8,542 nucleotides of DNA from Verrucomicrobia bacterium UBA2970 (GCA_002348345.1 DEAY01000494.1:1-8542), one strand, 5' to 3'. Positions 1 through 7,242 are shown, counted from the first letter of the stretch. Notes: generated by a model from the sequence alone, not told the origin. Made by a program: numbers and translations.

Positions 1-776
1 AAATATTGAGGCTCATAGTAGTCATCGGCAAGGATATTCTCAAGTTTCATGCGGTCTACTGGCCGATCATGCTCCGAGCCATGAACATGCCCCTCCCGAA
101 ACAAATCTGCGTCCATGGGTTCTGGCAAAAGGACGGCGAAAAAATGAGCAAGACCACGGGCAACGTCGTTGATCCTTTCGGTGTGATTGACGAATGGGGC
201 CTGGACGCCTTCCGCTTCTACCTGGTGCGCGAACTCGACATCGGGCCGGACGGCAATTGGACGGACCAAGGATTTGAATCCCGTTACTCCAGCGAACTTG
301 CCAATGGTTTGGGCAATCTGGTGAACCGATCGCTCTCGATGTTGAATCGATATCGCAACGGTCAAGTTCCGACCCCATCAAAGGAACTCGCCCAAGAGGT
401 GGAGTCGATCATCTCCCAGGTCAAAGTACATTGGGAGACCAACCAGCTCCAGGCCTCGCTCCAGTCCATTTGGTCGCTCATTGCCCGAGCCAATCAGTAC
501 ATCGACCAAACCGCCCCCTTCAAACTCGCCAAGCAGCCCGAACAGGCCGAACGTCTCGACGAAATCCTGTTCAATCTGGTCGAAACCACTCGCATCCTGG
601 CCATTCTTATCTGGCCCATCTTGCCGGAGACCGCCGACAAAATCTTCTCCCAGCTCCAGTTGGCCGGACCGCCCAACCGCCTCATGGATGCGGCCTGGGG
701 GGGGCTGCAGAAAGGACATCAGATCGGCAAACCCGCCCCCCTCTTTCCCAGAAAAGATCTGAAGAAAGCATCCTGA
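1..776 (+). CDS. metG: Methionyl-tRNA synthetase, C-terminal part (5' truncated by window start)
   Basis: This is a class Ia aminoacyl-tRNA synthetase that charges tRNA-Met with methionine in the cytoplasm. The visible reading frame is open from base 3 and ends at the TGA at 774-776. A conserved GKDILKFHAVYWP segment is followed by HGFW and then the KMSKT signature (about bases 144-158), the ATP-binding loop. After it come the usual GNVVDP, DAFRFYLVRE and LANGLGNLVNR stretches that lead into the all-helical anticodon-binding domain. The protein stops soon after that domain (ending PRKDLKKAS), so it is the short form without a C-terminal EMAP/Trbp111-like tRNA-binding domain. The N-terminal Rossmann half, with the HIGH motif and zinc knuckle, lies outside the window. 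In the first residues the usual His before IGKD is replaced by Val, which may be real or an edge artefact. Identity is very secure. Confidence 0.96.
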   Translation, partial: ILRLIVVIGKDILKFHAVYWPIMLRAMNMPLPKQICVHGFWQKDGEKMSKTTGNVVDPFGVIDEWGLDAFRFYLVRELDIGPDGNWTDQGFESRYSSELANGLGNLVNRSLSMLNRYRNGQVPTPSKELAQEVESIISQVKVHWETNQLQASLQSIWSLIARANQYIDQTAPFKLAKQPEQAERLDEILFNLVETTRILAILIWPILPETADKIFSQLQLAGPPNRLMDAAWGGLQKGHQIGKPAPLFPRKDLKKAS

Positions 777-867
777 TAAGGGTACCCGTCATCCCGGCGC
801 TGCCCTGTCCCTTCATCGCCCCATGATTCTCGGAATCGGGCAACACGGTCCCAAATCCCTCGACCGC

Positions 868-889
868 GAAGGGCATCCTCATGCCCTTC
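868..889. terminator. Strong hairpin between convergent genes, possible bidirectional terminator
   Basis: GAAGGGCAT and ATGCCCTTC form a perfect 9-bp inverted repeat around a 4-base CCTC loop. It lies 92 bases after the metG stop and 257 bases beyond the uvrB stop, in the only gap between these converging genes. Neither strand carries a clear T-run after the stem, so it is not a classic intrinsic terminator. It may instead protect mRNA 3' ends or work with Rho. Confidence 0.4.
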
Positions 890-1083
890 CCACTCATTCG
901 CCATCGAAACGATTCCGTTTGAAATCCTCGATCGCTATGGGGCTACCCAGGCCCCATCAAAAAAGCAGGACTTCCTCGCTTGCGGACAACCCAGAGCGTC
1001 TTTGGACGAACCCAGGAGAAAGAATCGGACTGAATGAGGTTGGATCCCCGCAGACGGAAGCGATCGCAACCAACGACCACCAG

Positions 1084-1123
1084 AAAGACCCGCTCCTAGG
1101 CCTCAGATAACTGGGCGAGGAGC
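1084..1123 (-). terminator. Candidate terminator of uvrB
   Basis: On the minus strand, 22 bases after the uvrB stop, GCTCCT pairs with AGGAGC (1118-1123 with 1092-1097). A further GCC/GGC pairing lies inside, separated by a small internal loop. The stem is followed by GGGTCTTTCT, a weak pyrimidine-rich tail. Position and structure suit an intrinsic terminator, but the U-tract is poor. Confidence 0.4.
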
Positions 1124-1145
1124 ATTCCCGCAAACGCTTTCCCGG

Positions 1146-3179
1146 CTACTTGATGTTGCGGCGGCGCTTGCCCTTCCCATATCTGACGTTTCTCTGGGGC
1201 AGGCGTTCAACCTCCTTCCCTGAAGCTTTCTTCAAATCCCGGATTTGATCCCGTAGCAACGCTGCCTTCTCAAATTCAAGATGGTTGGAAGCAACGATCA
1301 TCTCCTCCTCCAATTCCTTGATCGTCTCCGCCACATCCAATCCCCCGGGCGCGTCCTTCAACATCGACGTGGACTCATTTCGGCCGGCTCCCCGAAAGGA
1401 CAAGCTATCTTCCACTGCCCGTGTGACTTGCTTCGGTGTGATTCCGTGTTCCTGGTTGTAGTGGAGCTGTTTTTCACGACGATAGCGCGAGACCGACAAG
1501 AATTCCTTGATGCTCTTCGTCTCGACATCGGCATATAGGATGACCTTCCCATCCAGGTGGCGAGCGGCGCGACCGGCGGTCTGGATGAGACTCGTCGTTG
1601 ATCTCAGATACCCCTCCTTGTCAGCATCCAGAATGGCCACCAAGGACACCTCGGGCAAATCGAGTCCCTCCCGCAACAAGTTGATTCCGACCAAGACATC
1701 AAATTCACCTTTTCTCAACGCCCTCAGGATTTCCACCCGTTCGATCGCATCGATCTCACTGTGAAGATACCGAACCTTAATCCCGAGATCGGTGAGATAG
1801 TCCGTCAGCTCCTCAGCCGTTCGTTTGGTCAACGTGGTCACCAATACCCGCTCCTTCGCCTCCGATCGCTTTCGGGCTTCCTCAATGAGATCATCAATCT
1901 GACCCTTGAGCGGCCGCACGATGATCTCCGGATCCAACAAACCCGTCGGCCTCACGATCTGTTCAACCACCCGATGGCGGCTCCACTCCAATTCCCGGCC
2001 CGCCGGAGTGGCGCTCACGTAGATCGTTTGATGCTGAAAGCCCTGGAACTCTTCAAAATTGAGGGGCCGGTTATCCATGGCACTAGGCAGTCGGAATCCG
2101 TGTTCGACCAGGGTTGATTTCCGAGACCGGTCGCCCGCGTACATCCCACCAATCTGCGGTACGGTCGCATGGGACTCATCCATGATGAGTAGATAATCTT
2201 CAGGGAAAAAGTCCATCAGCGAGTGAGGGCGGGATCCCGGAGGGCGACCGCTGATATGGCGACTGTAATTCTCGATTCCCGAACAGAACCCCATTTCCTC
2301 CATCATTTCGAGATCATACTCAGTTCGCATTTTGATTCGCTGGGCTTCAAGGAGCTTTTGATGCTTCTCAAACCAAGCCACCCGGTCGCCCAGTTCCTCT
2401 CGAATCGTGAGGATGGCCCGCTTCATCTTATCGCGTGAGGTGACGAACTGCTTACTCGGGTAGACGGTCACATAGGGAAGCGACTCAAAGACGTTCCCGG
2501 TCAACGGATCAAACCGGGTGATCCGGTCAATTTCCTCTCCGAAGAATTCGATCCGCAGGCCTTCCTCCAGGTAACCCGGGATCAGCTCCACCGTATCCCC
2601 GCGAACGCGAAAATGGCCCCGCTTCAATGCGGTGTCATTTCGCTCATACATCAGTTCGATCAAGCGCCCCAAAAACTGCTCCCTCGTCAATGCCTCCCCC
2701 ACCTTGATCGAGATGAGCATCGACTCATAGTCTTCCTTGCTGCCGATCCCATAAATACAGGAAACGCTGGCGATCACCACCACATCCCGCCGGGAAAAGA
2801 GAGCGCTCATCGTCGACAACCGCATCCGTTCAATCTCATCATTAACGCTCGAATCCTTCTCGATGAATGTGTCCGTCTGCGGGAGGTAGGCTTCCGGCTG
2901 GTAATAGTCAAAATAGCTCACAAAATACTCGACCGCATTACGGGGAAAGAAACCCTTGAACTCGGCATACAACTGAGCGGCAAGCGTCTTGTTGTGGGAG
3001 ATCACCAGTGTCGGACGATTCACTTGAGCGATGACGTTGGCAACCGTGAAGGTTTTACCTGAACCGGTGACTCCCAACAGCGTCTGGTGCGGGACCCCTC
3101 CGTTCACCCCGTCGGTGAGTGCCTCGATGGCGGTCGGCTGATCACCCGCCGGGGCATATGCAGAAACCAATTCGAACAT
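1146..3179 (-). CDS. uvrB: Excinuclease ABC subunit B (UvrB)
   Basis: UvrB is the damage-verifying helicase-like subunit of nucleotide excision repair. UvrA loads it on damaged DNA and it then recruits UvrC for incision. The 677-residue length is typical. In order one sees: the N-terminal FELVSAYAPAGDQP; Walker A GVTGSGKT (36-43); the beta-hairpin region YFDYYQPEAYLP (89-100), which inserts between DNA strands; DESHATVPQ (334-342; usual form DESHVTIPQ); SATPAGRELE (389-398); the helicase C-terminal core GINLLREGLDLPEV and QTAGRAAR (533-540); and a C-terminal UVR motif (about 616-651) for UvrC contact. All catalytic elements are present. I chose the ATG at 3177-3179 because UvrB proteins begin just there. 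The frame stays open 49 codons upstream to 3326, but that part resembles nothing and overlaps the divergent control region. The gene is monocistronic as far as can be seen. Confidence 0.98.
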   Translation of the reverse strand: MFELVSAYAPAGDQPTAIEALTDGVNGGVPHQTLLGVTGSGKTFTVANVIAQVNRPTLVISHNKTLAAQLYAEFKGFFPRNAVEYFVSYFDYYQPEAYLPQTDTFIEKDSSVNDEIERMRLSTMSALFSRRDVVVIASVSCIYGIGSKEDYESMLISIKVGEALTREQFLGRLIELMYERNDTALKRGHFRVRGDTVELIPGYLEEGLRIEFFGEEIDRITRFDPLTGNVFESLPYVTVYPSKQFVTSRDKMKRAILTIREELGDRVAWFEKHQKLLEAQRIKMRTEYDLEMMEEMGFCSGIENYSRHISGRPPGSRPHSLMDFFPEDYLLIMDESHATVPQIGGMYAGDRSRKSTLVEHGFRLPSAMDNRPLNFEEFQGFQHQTIYVSATPAGRELEWSRHRVVEQIVRPTGLLDPEIIVRPLKGQIDDLIEEARKRSEAKERVLVTTLTKRTAEELTDYLTDLGIKVRYLHSEIDAIERVEILRALRKGEFDVLVGINLLREGLDLPEVSLVAILDADKEGYLRSTTSLIQTAGRAARHLDGKVILYADVETKSIKEFLSVSRYRREKQLHYNQEHGITPKQVTRAVEDSLSFRGAGRNESTSMLKDAPGGLDVAETIKELEEEMIVASNHLEFEKAALLRDQIRDLKKASGKEVERLPQRNVRYGKGKRRRNIK

Positions 3180-3186
3180 TGGCGCC

Positions 3187-3215
3187 AAGCTAGAGAGCCC
3201 GAAGCGAGCTGTCAA
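3187..3215 (-). promoter_or_regulatory. Sigma-70-type promoter of uvrB, possibly leaderless transcript
   Basis: Reading the minus strand, a perfect TTGACA -35 box (3215-3210) is followed by a 17-base spacer and TAGCTT (3192-3187) as a -10 box, which keeps the key T1, A2 and T6. Only 7 bases separate the -10 box from the uvrB ATG, so transcription would start at or within a base or two of the start codon. No Shine-Dalgarno sequence precedes the ATG, which fits a leaderless mRNA. I saw no clear LexA-type operator here. The geometry is seen in the sequence; leaderless use is inference. Confidence 0.55.
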
Positions 3216-3334
3216 TCGACGGACCCAGTGTCGCTTCCCCAAACCCTCCTTCAGGGACAAGAAACGGATCCAGCGATTTGGATTTAAGTCGATTTCCTCG
3301 ACGGGATCCTGATAGGCTGACCCCAACAGCCAAA

Positions 3335-3353
3335 CCGGAACGAATGGTTCCGG
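3335..3353 (+). promoter_or_regulatory. Perfect inverted repeat upstream of the symporter gene
   Basis: CCGGAAC and GTTCCGG form a perfect 7-bp palindrome around a 5-base GAATG centre, ending 38 bases before the symporter ATG. It could be a repressor or activator operator for the transporter pair, or a hairpin in the 5' leader. A smaller inverted repeat, GTCGA-TTTCC-TCGAC, lies just upstream at 3288-3302. I could not place a convincing plus-strand -10/-35 pair, so its position relative to the promoter is unknown. Confidence 0.35.
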
Positions 3354-3391
3354 CGAGGGAATCGATCCATCGACTTTCAGGCAAATCGAGT

Positions 3392-4687
3392 ATGAGCAGT
3401 GAAAACGAATCGCACCGACTGGCCACTCGCATCCTCTGGGGTTTGGTTGCCGGCATCGTGCTCGGCATCATCACCGTGGGAACCGGGCGTTTCTTCCCCG
3501 GAGTCCTCAGTGCCGCCCAAAACGCCTCCGAACACGTGCTCAACCCCTTTGGCCAGGTGTTTCTGCGACTGCTCTTTTTTGTGGTGATTCCGCTCGTCTT
3601 TGCATCCCTAGCCCTGGGCATTGTGCAGCTTGGCAACATCGCCAAGCTGGGACCGCTAGCAGGCCGGACGGCGGGCTTCTTCTTCATGAATATGGCCATC
3701 GGCGTTTTTCTGGGTTTAATCATGATGAACATCCTCAATCCAGGCGGATCCCTCGATGCGGACACCCAGGAAAAACTCAAGTCGGAGTTTGTTGGCCAAG
3801 CCCAGAACGTGGAGGAAGTAAGAAAGAATCAGGCCAAGCTCAACTTCAACACGCTGGTGGAAATGTTCATGCCTCGGAACTTGATGCAATCGGTGGTTAA
3901 TTTCCAAATCCTGCCGCTGATCCTCTTCGCCATTCTCCTCGGCGCGGCAGGAACCCAGATGGCGGAAGCCCGTCGTCAACGCTTCGAAGAGTTTCTCAGC
4001 ATCGTGACGGAACTGATGACCAAAATCGTTCGCTTTGCCCTCCTCTTGGCTCCTTACGCCGTGCCTGCCTTGATTTTCAGCGCCATCGTTCGCGTGGGCC
4101 TTGATTTCCTCCTTTCTCTGATGTTTTTCGTGCTCGCGTGTGTGCTGATCATGGTGATTCATTTATTTGGAACGATGTCGGTTTGGCTCAAACTCTTCAC
4201 GAAGAGGTCCCCAATTCAATTCTTTCGATCCATCCGAGCCGTTCTCATTACGGCGTTTTCGACCAGCTCGAGCAATGCCACCTTGCCGACCAGTCTTCAG
4301 GTCAGCCGAGAAGTCATCGGAGTCTCCAATAGCACCAGTGGCTTCGTCCTTCCGCTGGGCGCCACCATGAATATGAGCGGCACCGCCCTTTATGAGGGTT
4401 GTGTCGTGCTCTTTATCGCCCAGGTGTATGGGATCGATCTCTCGATCGGGAGTCAGGTCACCCTCCTTCTCCTCACCGTGTTTAGCGCGATCGCCGTGGC
4501 AGGAATTCCAGGCGGCTCACTCCCCCTCATCGCCGGGTTGCTGATTAGTTTCAACATTCCCGCCGAGGGCCTTGCGCTCATCCTCGGCGTGGACCGTTTG
4601 CTTGATATGGCCCGAACGACGGTGAATGTCGGTGCCGACGTCGTGACCGCAACGATTGTCGACGAAAAACTCAAGCCAGCAACCTAG
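3392..4687 (+). CDS. Dicarboxylate/amino acid:cation symporter (DAACS/SDF family)
   Basis: This is an inner-membrane secondary transporter of the GltP/DctA/GltPh family, which imports acidic amino acids or C4-dicarboxylates with Na+ or H+. The 431 residues carry the expected hydrophobic segments, the serine-rich hairpin-1 tip STSSSNATLP (290-299), the TM7 motif GATMNMSGTALYE (323-335), the hairpin-2 stretch AGIPGGSLP (370-378) and the TM8 signature DRLLDMARTTVNVGAD (401-416). Asp405, Arg408, Asn412 and Asp416 match the GltPh substrate/cation residues D394, R397, N401 and D405. The Arg indicates an acidic substrate. Two oddities: NMDGT is NMSGT (Ser329 in place of Asp), and the Gly before Asp416 is Ala. 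I preferred the ATG at 3392 over an upstream in-frame start at 3278 because the family homology begins there, although its Shine-Dalgarno is weak. The AEC permease gene follows 41 bases later. The exact substrate cannot be read from the sequence. Confidence 0.93.
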   Translation: MSSENESHRLATRILWGLVAGIVLGIITVGTGRFFPGVLSAAQNASEHVLNPFGQVFLRLLFFVVIPLVFASLALGIVQLGNIAKLGPLAGRTAGFFFMNMAIGVFLGLIMMNILNPGGSLDADTQEKLKSEFVGQAQNVEEVRKNQAKLNFNTLVEMFMPRNLMQSVVNFQILPLILFAILLGAAGTQMAEARRQRFEEFLSIVTELMTKIVRFALLLAPYAVPALIFSAIVRVGLDFLLSLMFFVLACVLIMVIHLFGTMSVWLKLFTKRSPIQFFRSIRAVLITAFSTSSSNATLPTSLQVSREVIGVSNSTSGFVLPLGATMNMSGTALYEGCVVLFIAQVYGIDLSIGSQVTLLLLTVFSAIAVAGIPGGSLPLIAGLLISFNIPAEGLALILGVDRLLDMARTTVNVGADVVTATIVDEKLKPAT

Positions 4688-4719
4688 TCACGAATCCCCT
4701 CGAGCTTGAGCTTTCTTCT

Positions 4720-4724
4720 GGTGA
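4720..4724 (+). promoter_or_regulatory. Shine-Dalgarno sequence of the AEC permease gene
   Basis: GGTGA, complementary to the 16S rRNA 3' end, lies 4 bases before the ATG at 4729 and supports this start. It contrasts with the poor or absent Shine-Dalgarno sites of uvrB and the symporter gene. Confidence 0.5.
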
Positions 4725-4728
4725 CCCA

Positions 4729-5646
4729 ATGACGTTTCTTTCGAACCTCGGTTCGGTCTATCTGAACGCCTTGCTTCCACTGGCCTTCTATTGTGGCATC
4801 GGCATTCTTGCAGCCCGAACCCTTCCCCTTGACAGGGCCACGCTCAGTCGGGTCTCCGTCTATGTCCTCCTGCCGCCGCTGTTCTTCTCCAATTTGATGG
4901 AAGTCGAGGTCCCCGGTGAATGGATCTGGAAAATCGCGTTGTTTTGCTGCCTCCTGCTCGGGGGGATGGCTCTGATCGGCCGCCTCTATTCGGCATTTGT
5001 TGGCTTCGACACCTCAACGACGAGTAGCGCCGTTCTTTCTGTGACCTTCTTCAACGCCGTCAATCTCGGCTTTCCCATCGCTCTTTTTGCCTTTGGCCAA
5101 GAGGGGCTCCATTACGCAGGACTCTTGGTGGCGATCAATGCGATTCCTCACAACGGTTTCGCCATCTATGTCGCAGCCCGCGGCCAAATGCCAAGAAGGG
5201 AAGCTGCGCTAACCCTCGCGAAAATGCCCATTCTATCCGTCATTCTCGTCGCTCTTTTTTTTAGGCTTTTTGAGATCGGCGTTCCCGGTCCCCTGATGTC
5301 CCCAATCCGTGCTCTGGGTCAGGCCGCCATTCCCCTGATTCTGATTTGTGTTGGCATGGAACTGGTCAGTATCAAGATTAAAGGGATCGAACCCAAACTC
5401 CTTGGACTGGTGCTGCTGAGACTGACCCTTTCCCCCCTCGCGGCCGCCGTGATCACATCGCTCTTGAATATCGAGGGGCTTCTTCGATCGGTTCTGATTC
5501 TGATCGCCGGCATGCCCAGCGCCATGGCCCCCATCGTCTATGCTAGGGTCTTCGGCGGCGACGTGGAGTCACTCACCCAGGCCGTGTTCTACTCCACCTT
5601 GGGCTGCTTTATCACCCTGCCGATCATCCTCCTCTTGCTCGGCTGA
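4729..5646 (+). CDS. AEC-family (auxin efflux carrier-like) transporter
   Basis: This is a 305-residue integral inner-membrane permease with about ten hydrophobic segments. It resembles bacterial AEC proteins such as YfdV and the malonate/malate permeases, which move organic anions. Recognisable features are LPLDRATLSRVSVYVLLPPLFF (about 32-53), the FFNAVNLGFPIALFAFG stretch (107-123; the family's asparagine and GFP/GIP crossover motif in helix 4), the loop with basic residues near 151-157, and AGMPSAMAPIVYARVFGGD (260-278) in the second half, matching the first in an inverted-repeat fold. It begins 41 bases after the symporter stop on the same strand, so the two are probably cotranscribed and may handle related acids. 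The last 25 residues, one hydrophobic helix, are encoded in DNA that on the other strand encodes the tail of the convergent metallohydrolase gene. Family assignment is firm; substrate is unknown, and auxin is not implied. Confidence 0.9.
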   Translation: MTFLSNLGSVYLNALLPLAFYCGIGILAARTLPLDRATLSRVSVYVLLPPLFFSNLMEVEVPGEWIWKIALFCCLLLGGMALIGRLYSAFVGFDTSTTSSAVLSVTFFNAVNLGFPIALFAFGQEGLHYAGLLVAINAIPHNGFAIYVAARGQMPRREAALTLAKMPILSVILVALFFRLFEIGVPGPLMSPIRALGQAAIPLILICVGMELVSIKIKGIEPKLLGLVLLRLTLSPLAAAVITSLLNIEGLLRSVLILIAGMPSAMAPIVYARVFGGDVESLTQAVFYSTLGCFITLPIILLLLG

Positions 5647-7239
5647 GGCGAGTGTGGCCTCAAGCTGCCGGATTCCTTCCTGGTAGACCTCCATCACGGT
5701 TTCGCGTTGATGGTGCTCGAGGAAAACCCCTTTTTCATCAATCCGTTTCACCGCCACATCGAGCTTGGCAAGAAGTTCTCGGGCGGAATCCGTCTCAAAC
5801 ACCCGACGACCCTGGTAATCAACGTAAATCGGACTCGTATGCGCGAACAATGCTTTGCCCAGTTCATTGGTTCCTCCTCCGCTGCCTCGACGCGGCGCGG
5901 CGGAGGGCACCACCAGCGCCCCTTCGGTATCGAGGGCGCCACGACTCACGCGAAGGGCAAACCAACATGCCTCACCAACAACGGGTTCCATTTCGATTTG
6001 CGCGCGAAAGACTTTATCCTCCAACCGACTCGGCACCCGTCGAATCACCTGGCCATTTCGAAGCAACTCCAAGGCACCGAAATCATGGCGCCCAACCCCA
6101 CGCGCAACGACGGAAACCGCCTTCGGTTCCTGGAACTCGAGCCGTGACCCGAGCCCCTGCTCGTCGATGGTCAATTCCAACAAGGGCCCGTTGCTGACAA
6201 AGCTTCTTCCCTTCCTCAAACCCAGGAGCCAATCCTCGCGATTGAGCGGACCGGGGATCTGCACATAGACCCGGGAAAAGTCATCAATGAACCAGTCCGT
6301 TCCCGTCGATAGGGGGACAGCGAGCCCCACATTGAGGTAGTGATAGTAGGGGTCACCAAAGCTGCCCTGAGACCCGCCATCAAAGATGTTTTGAGCATCC
6401 ACCCGGCCGGCCAACCAATTGGGCGTATCCTCGAAACCCAATTGATTGTGACACCAGACTACAATCGCCTTCAGACCGCGGGCCTCCTCGATGCCGGTCG
6501 CTAGCGGCGGGAAGTCGCTCCCCTTCCCCGTGATTCCAGGACCAATGCTCACCGGTTCAATCAGGCGGGGCAGGGACAAGAACATGACATGCCCATACCC
6601 TTCGCCATACGCTCCGAAATTATGGCGGTGTTCTTCGCCGTTGTCCAAAATCAGTCCCGGCCGTCCCAAAGATTGCAAGGTGTCACGCCCCAACCGATTT
6701 GAGATATAGCTTTCCTCCTCCGAGGGCCGCGACAGATAGGAGACGAAAAGCAGATCGAGGCGATCCGAGACGGGAACGGTTTTGAGATACTGCTCGGCCC
6801 GTGCCCGCGTCAGCGAACGCAAATGAAGATGCGTGTTCCCCGCATGCCAACCCTGCCTGGCAAGTGGAATGAGTTCTCTGACCGGCAACTGCACACTGAG
6901 TCGATCAAAGAACCGAAGATCCAGTTTGCGACGGATCCTCTCTGAATTGATTCCTGAGAATGCTTCGACAAATACTTCCCATTTCGGAAGCTCGAGCACT
7001 TTCTTGCTGGAAATCGCATACCATCGCTGCGCCGGATGGTTGGGGCGTAGGCCCACGCCTCGAGAGAATTCGCTTTCCAGAACGACGGGTTGCTCCGACC
7101 CATCCAAAATCCGGAACCAACCGGGAATCGGTTTCTTCGACTGGGGTTCAATCAATTCTATCGTCAGGCGAGCCGGAGCGGCAGTCGCCTGAGCGGCCCA
7201 CAAGGCAAACACTGGTACCATCCATCGAATCGACATCAT
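5569..7239 (-). CDS. Exported CehA/McbA-type metallohydrolase (PHP-like), function unknown
   Basis: The 556-residue product starts with a signal peptide (MMSIRWMVPVFALWAAQATAA; cleavage likely near residue 21), so it is exported. After a beta-rich N-terminal region comes a PHP-like hydrolase domain with metal-ligand candidates in the expected order: GNTHLHL (His137, His139), GEEHRHNFG (202-209), YGHVMF (His217), WCHNQ (His264) and TGTDW (Asp315). The stretch GRSFVSNGPLLEL (345-357) is typical of CehA/McbA-like proteins, where it precedes an Ig-like beta domain. CehA and McbA hydrolyse carbaryl, but most family members have no known substrate, so no reaction is assigned. The helical C-terminal segment (about 483-531) is also common in such proteins. 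The last 25 or so residues (EEDDRQGDKAAQGG...) are low-complexity and lie antisense to the AEC gene. Start: two adjacent ATGs at 7239 and 7236; no good Shine-Dalgarno separates them. Confidence 0.85.
   Translation of the reverse strand: MMSIRWMVPVFALWAAQATAAPARLTIELIEPQSKKPIPGWFRILDGSEQPVVLESEFSRGVGLRPNHPAQRWYAISSKKVLELPKWEVFVEAFSGINSERIRRKLDLRFFDRLSVQLPVRELIPLARQGWHAGNTHLHLRSLTRARAEQYLKTVPVSDRLDLLFVSYLSRPSEEESYISNRLGRDTLQSLGRPGLILDNGEEHRHNFGAYGEGYGHVMFLSLPRLIEPVSIGPGITGKGSDFPPLATGIEEARGLKAIVVWCHNQLGFEDTPNWLAGRVDAQNIFDGGSQGSFGDPYYHYLNVGLAVPLSTGTDWFIDDFSRVYVQIPGPLNREDWLLGLRKGRSFVSNGPLLELTIDEQGLGSRLEFQEPKAVSVVARGVGRHDFGALELLRNGQVIRRVPSRLEDKVFRAQIEMEPVVGEACWFALRVSRGALDTEGALVVPSAAPRRGSGGGTNELGKALFAHTSPIYVDYQGRRVFETDSARELLAKLDVAVKRIDEKGVFLEHHQRETVMEVYQEGIRQLEATLASAEQEEDDRQGDKAAQGGVEHGLGE
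5644..5662 (+). other. Hairpin at the AEC stop codon
   Basis: TGAGGC (its TGA is the AEC stop codon) pairs with GCCTCA across a 7-base GAGTGTG loop, giving a 6-bp stem. It has no T-run and lies inside the convergent metallohydrolase gene. It could mark the 3' end of the transporter transcript, but it may equally be chance in coding DNA. Confidence 0.2.
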
Positions 7240-7242
7240 TGG

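Larger units (their letters stand above)
777..1145. other. Convergent intergenic region between metG and uvrB
   Basis: No gene is supported in these 369 bases. A 95-codon plus-strand frame (823-1110) is open, but its product is a hydrophilic, low-order sequence with no family resemblance and no convincing ribosome binding site. I treat it as chance. The stretch holds two hairpins, listed separately: a perfect 9-bp stem at 868-889 and an interrupted stem at 1092-1123 just past the uvrB stop. Both are placed where terminators of the two convergent genes would be expected. No tRNA-like cloverleaf or repeat array was seen. Confidence 0.6.

Noticed and set aside
823..1110. 95-codon plus-strand open frame between metG and uvrB
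   Set aside because: No ribosome binding site, no recognisable domain, and it spans both hairpins. It looks like chance in GC-rich DNA.
3180..3326. A 49-residue N-terminal extension of UvrB in the open upstream frame
   Set aside because: UvrB homologues begin at the MFELVSAY-type start. The extension has no family similarity and covers the promoter and part of the divergent leader.
3278..3391. Earlier in-frame starts for the symporter (3278 or 3344)
   Set aside because: The added residues are polar and unlike family N-termini, and the region carries inverted repeats typical of control DNA. The ATG at 3392 fits family length better.
3190..3780. 196-codon minus-strand frame overlapping the symporter start
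   Set aside because: Antisense to conserved transporter sequence and unlike any known protein.
5652..6268. Several long plus-strand frames opposite the metallohydrolase C-terminal half
   Set aside because: Arg/Pro/Ser-rich compositions typical of antisense shadows of GC-rich genes; no motifs.
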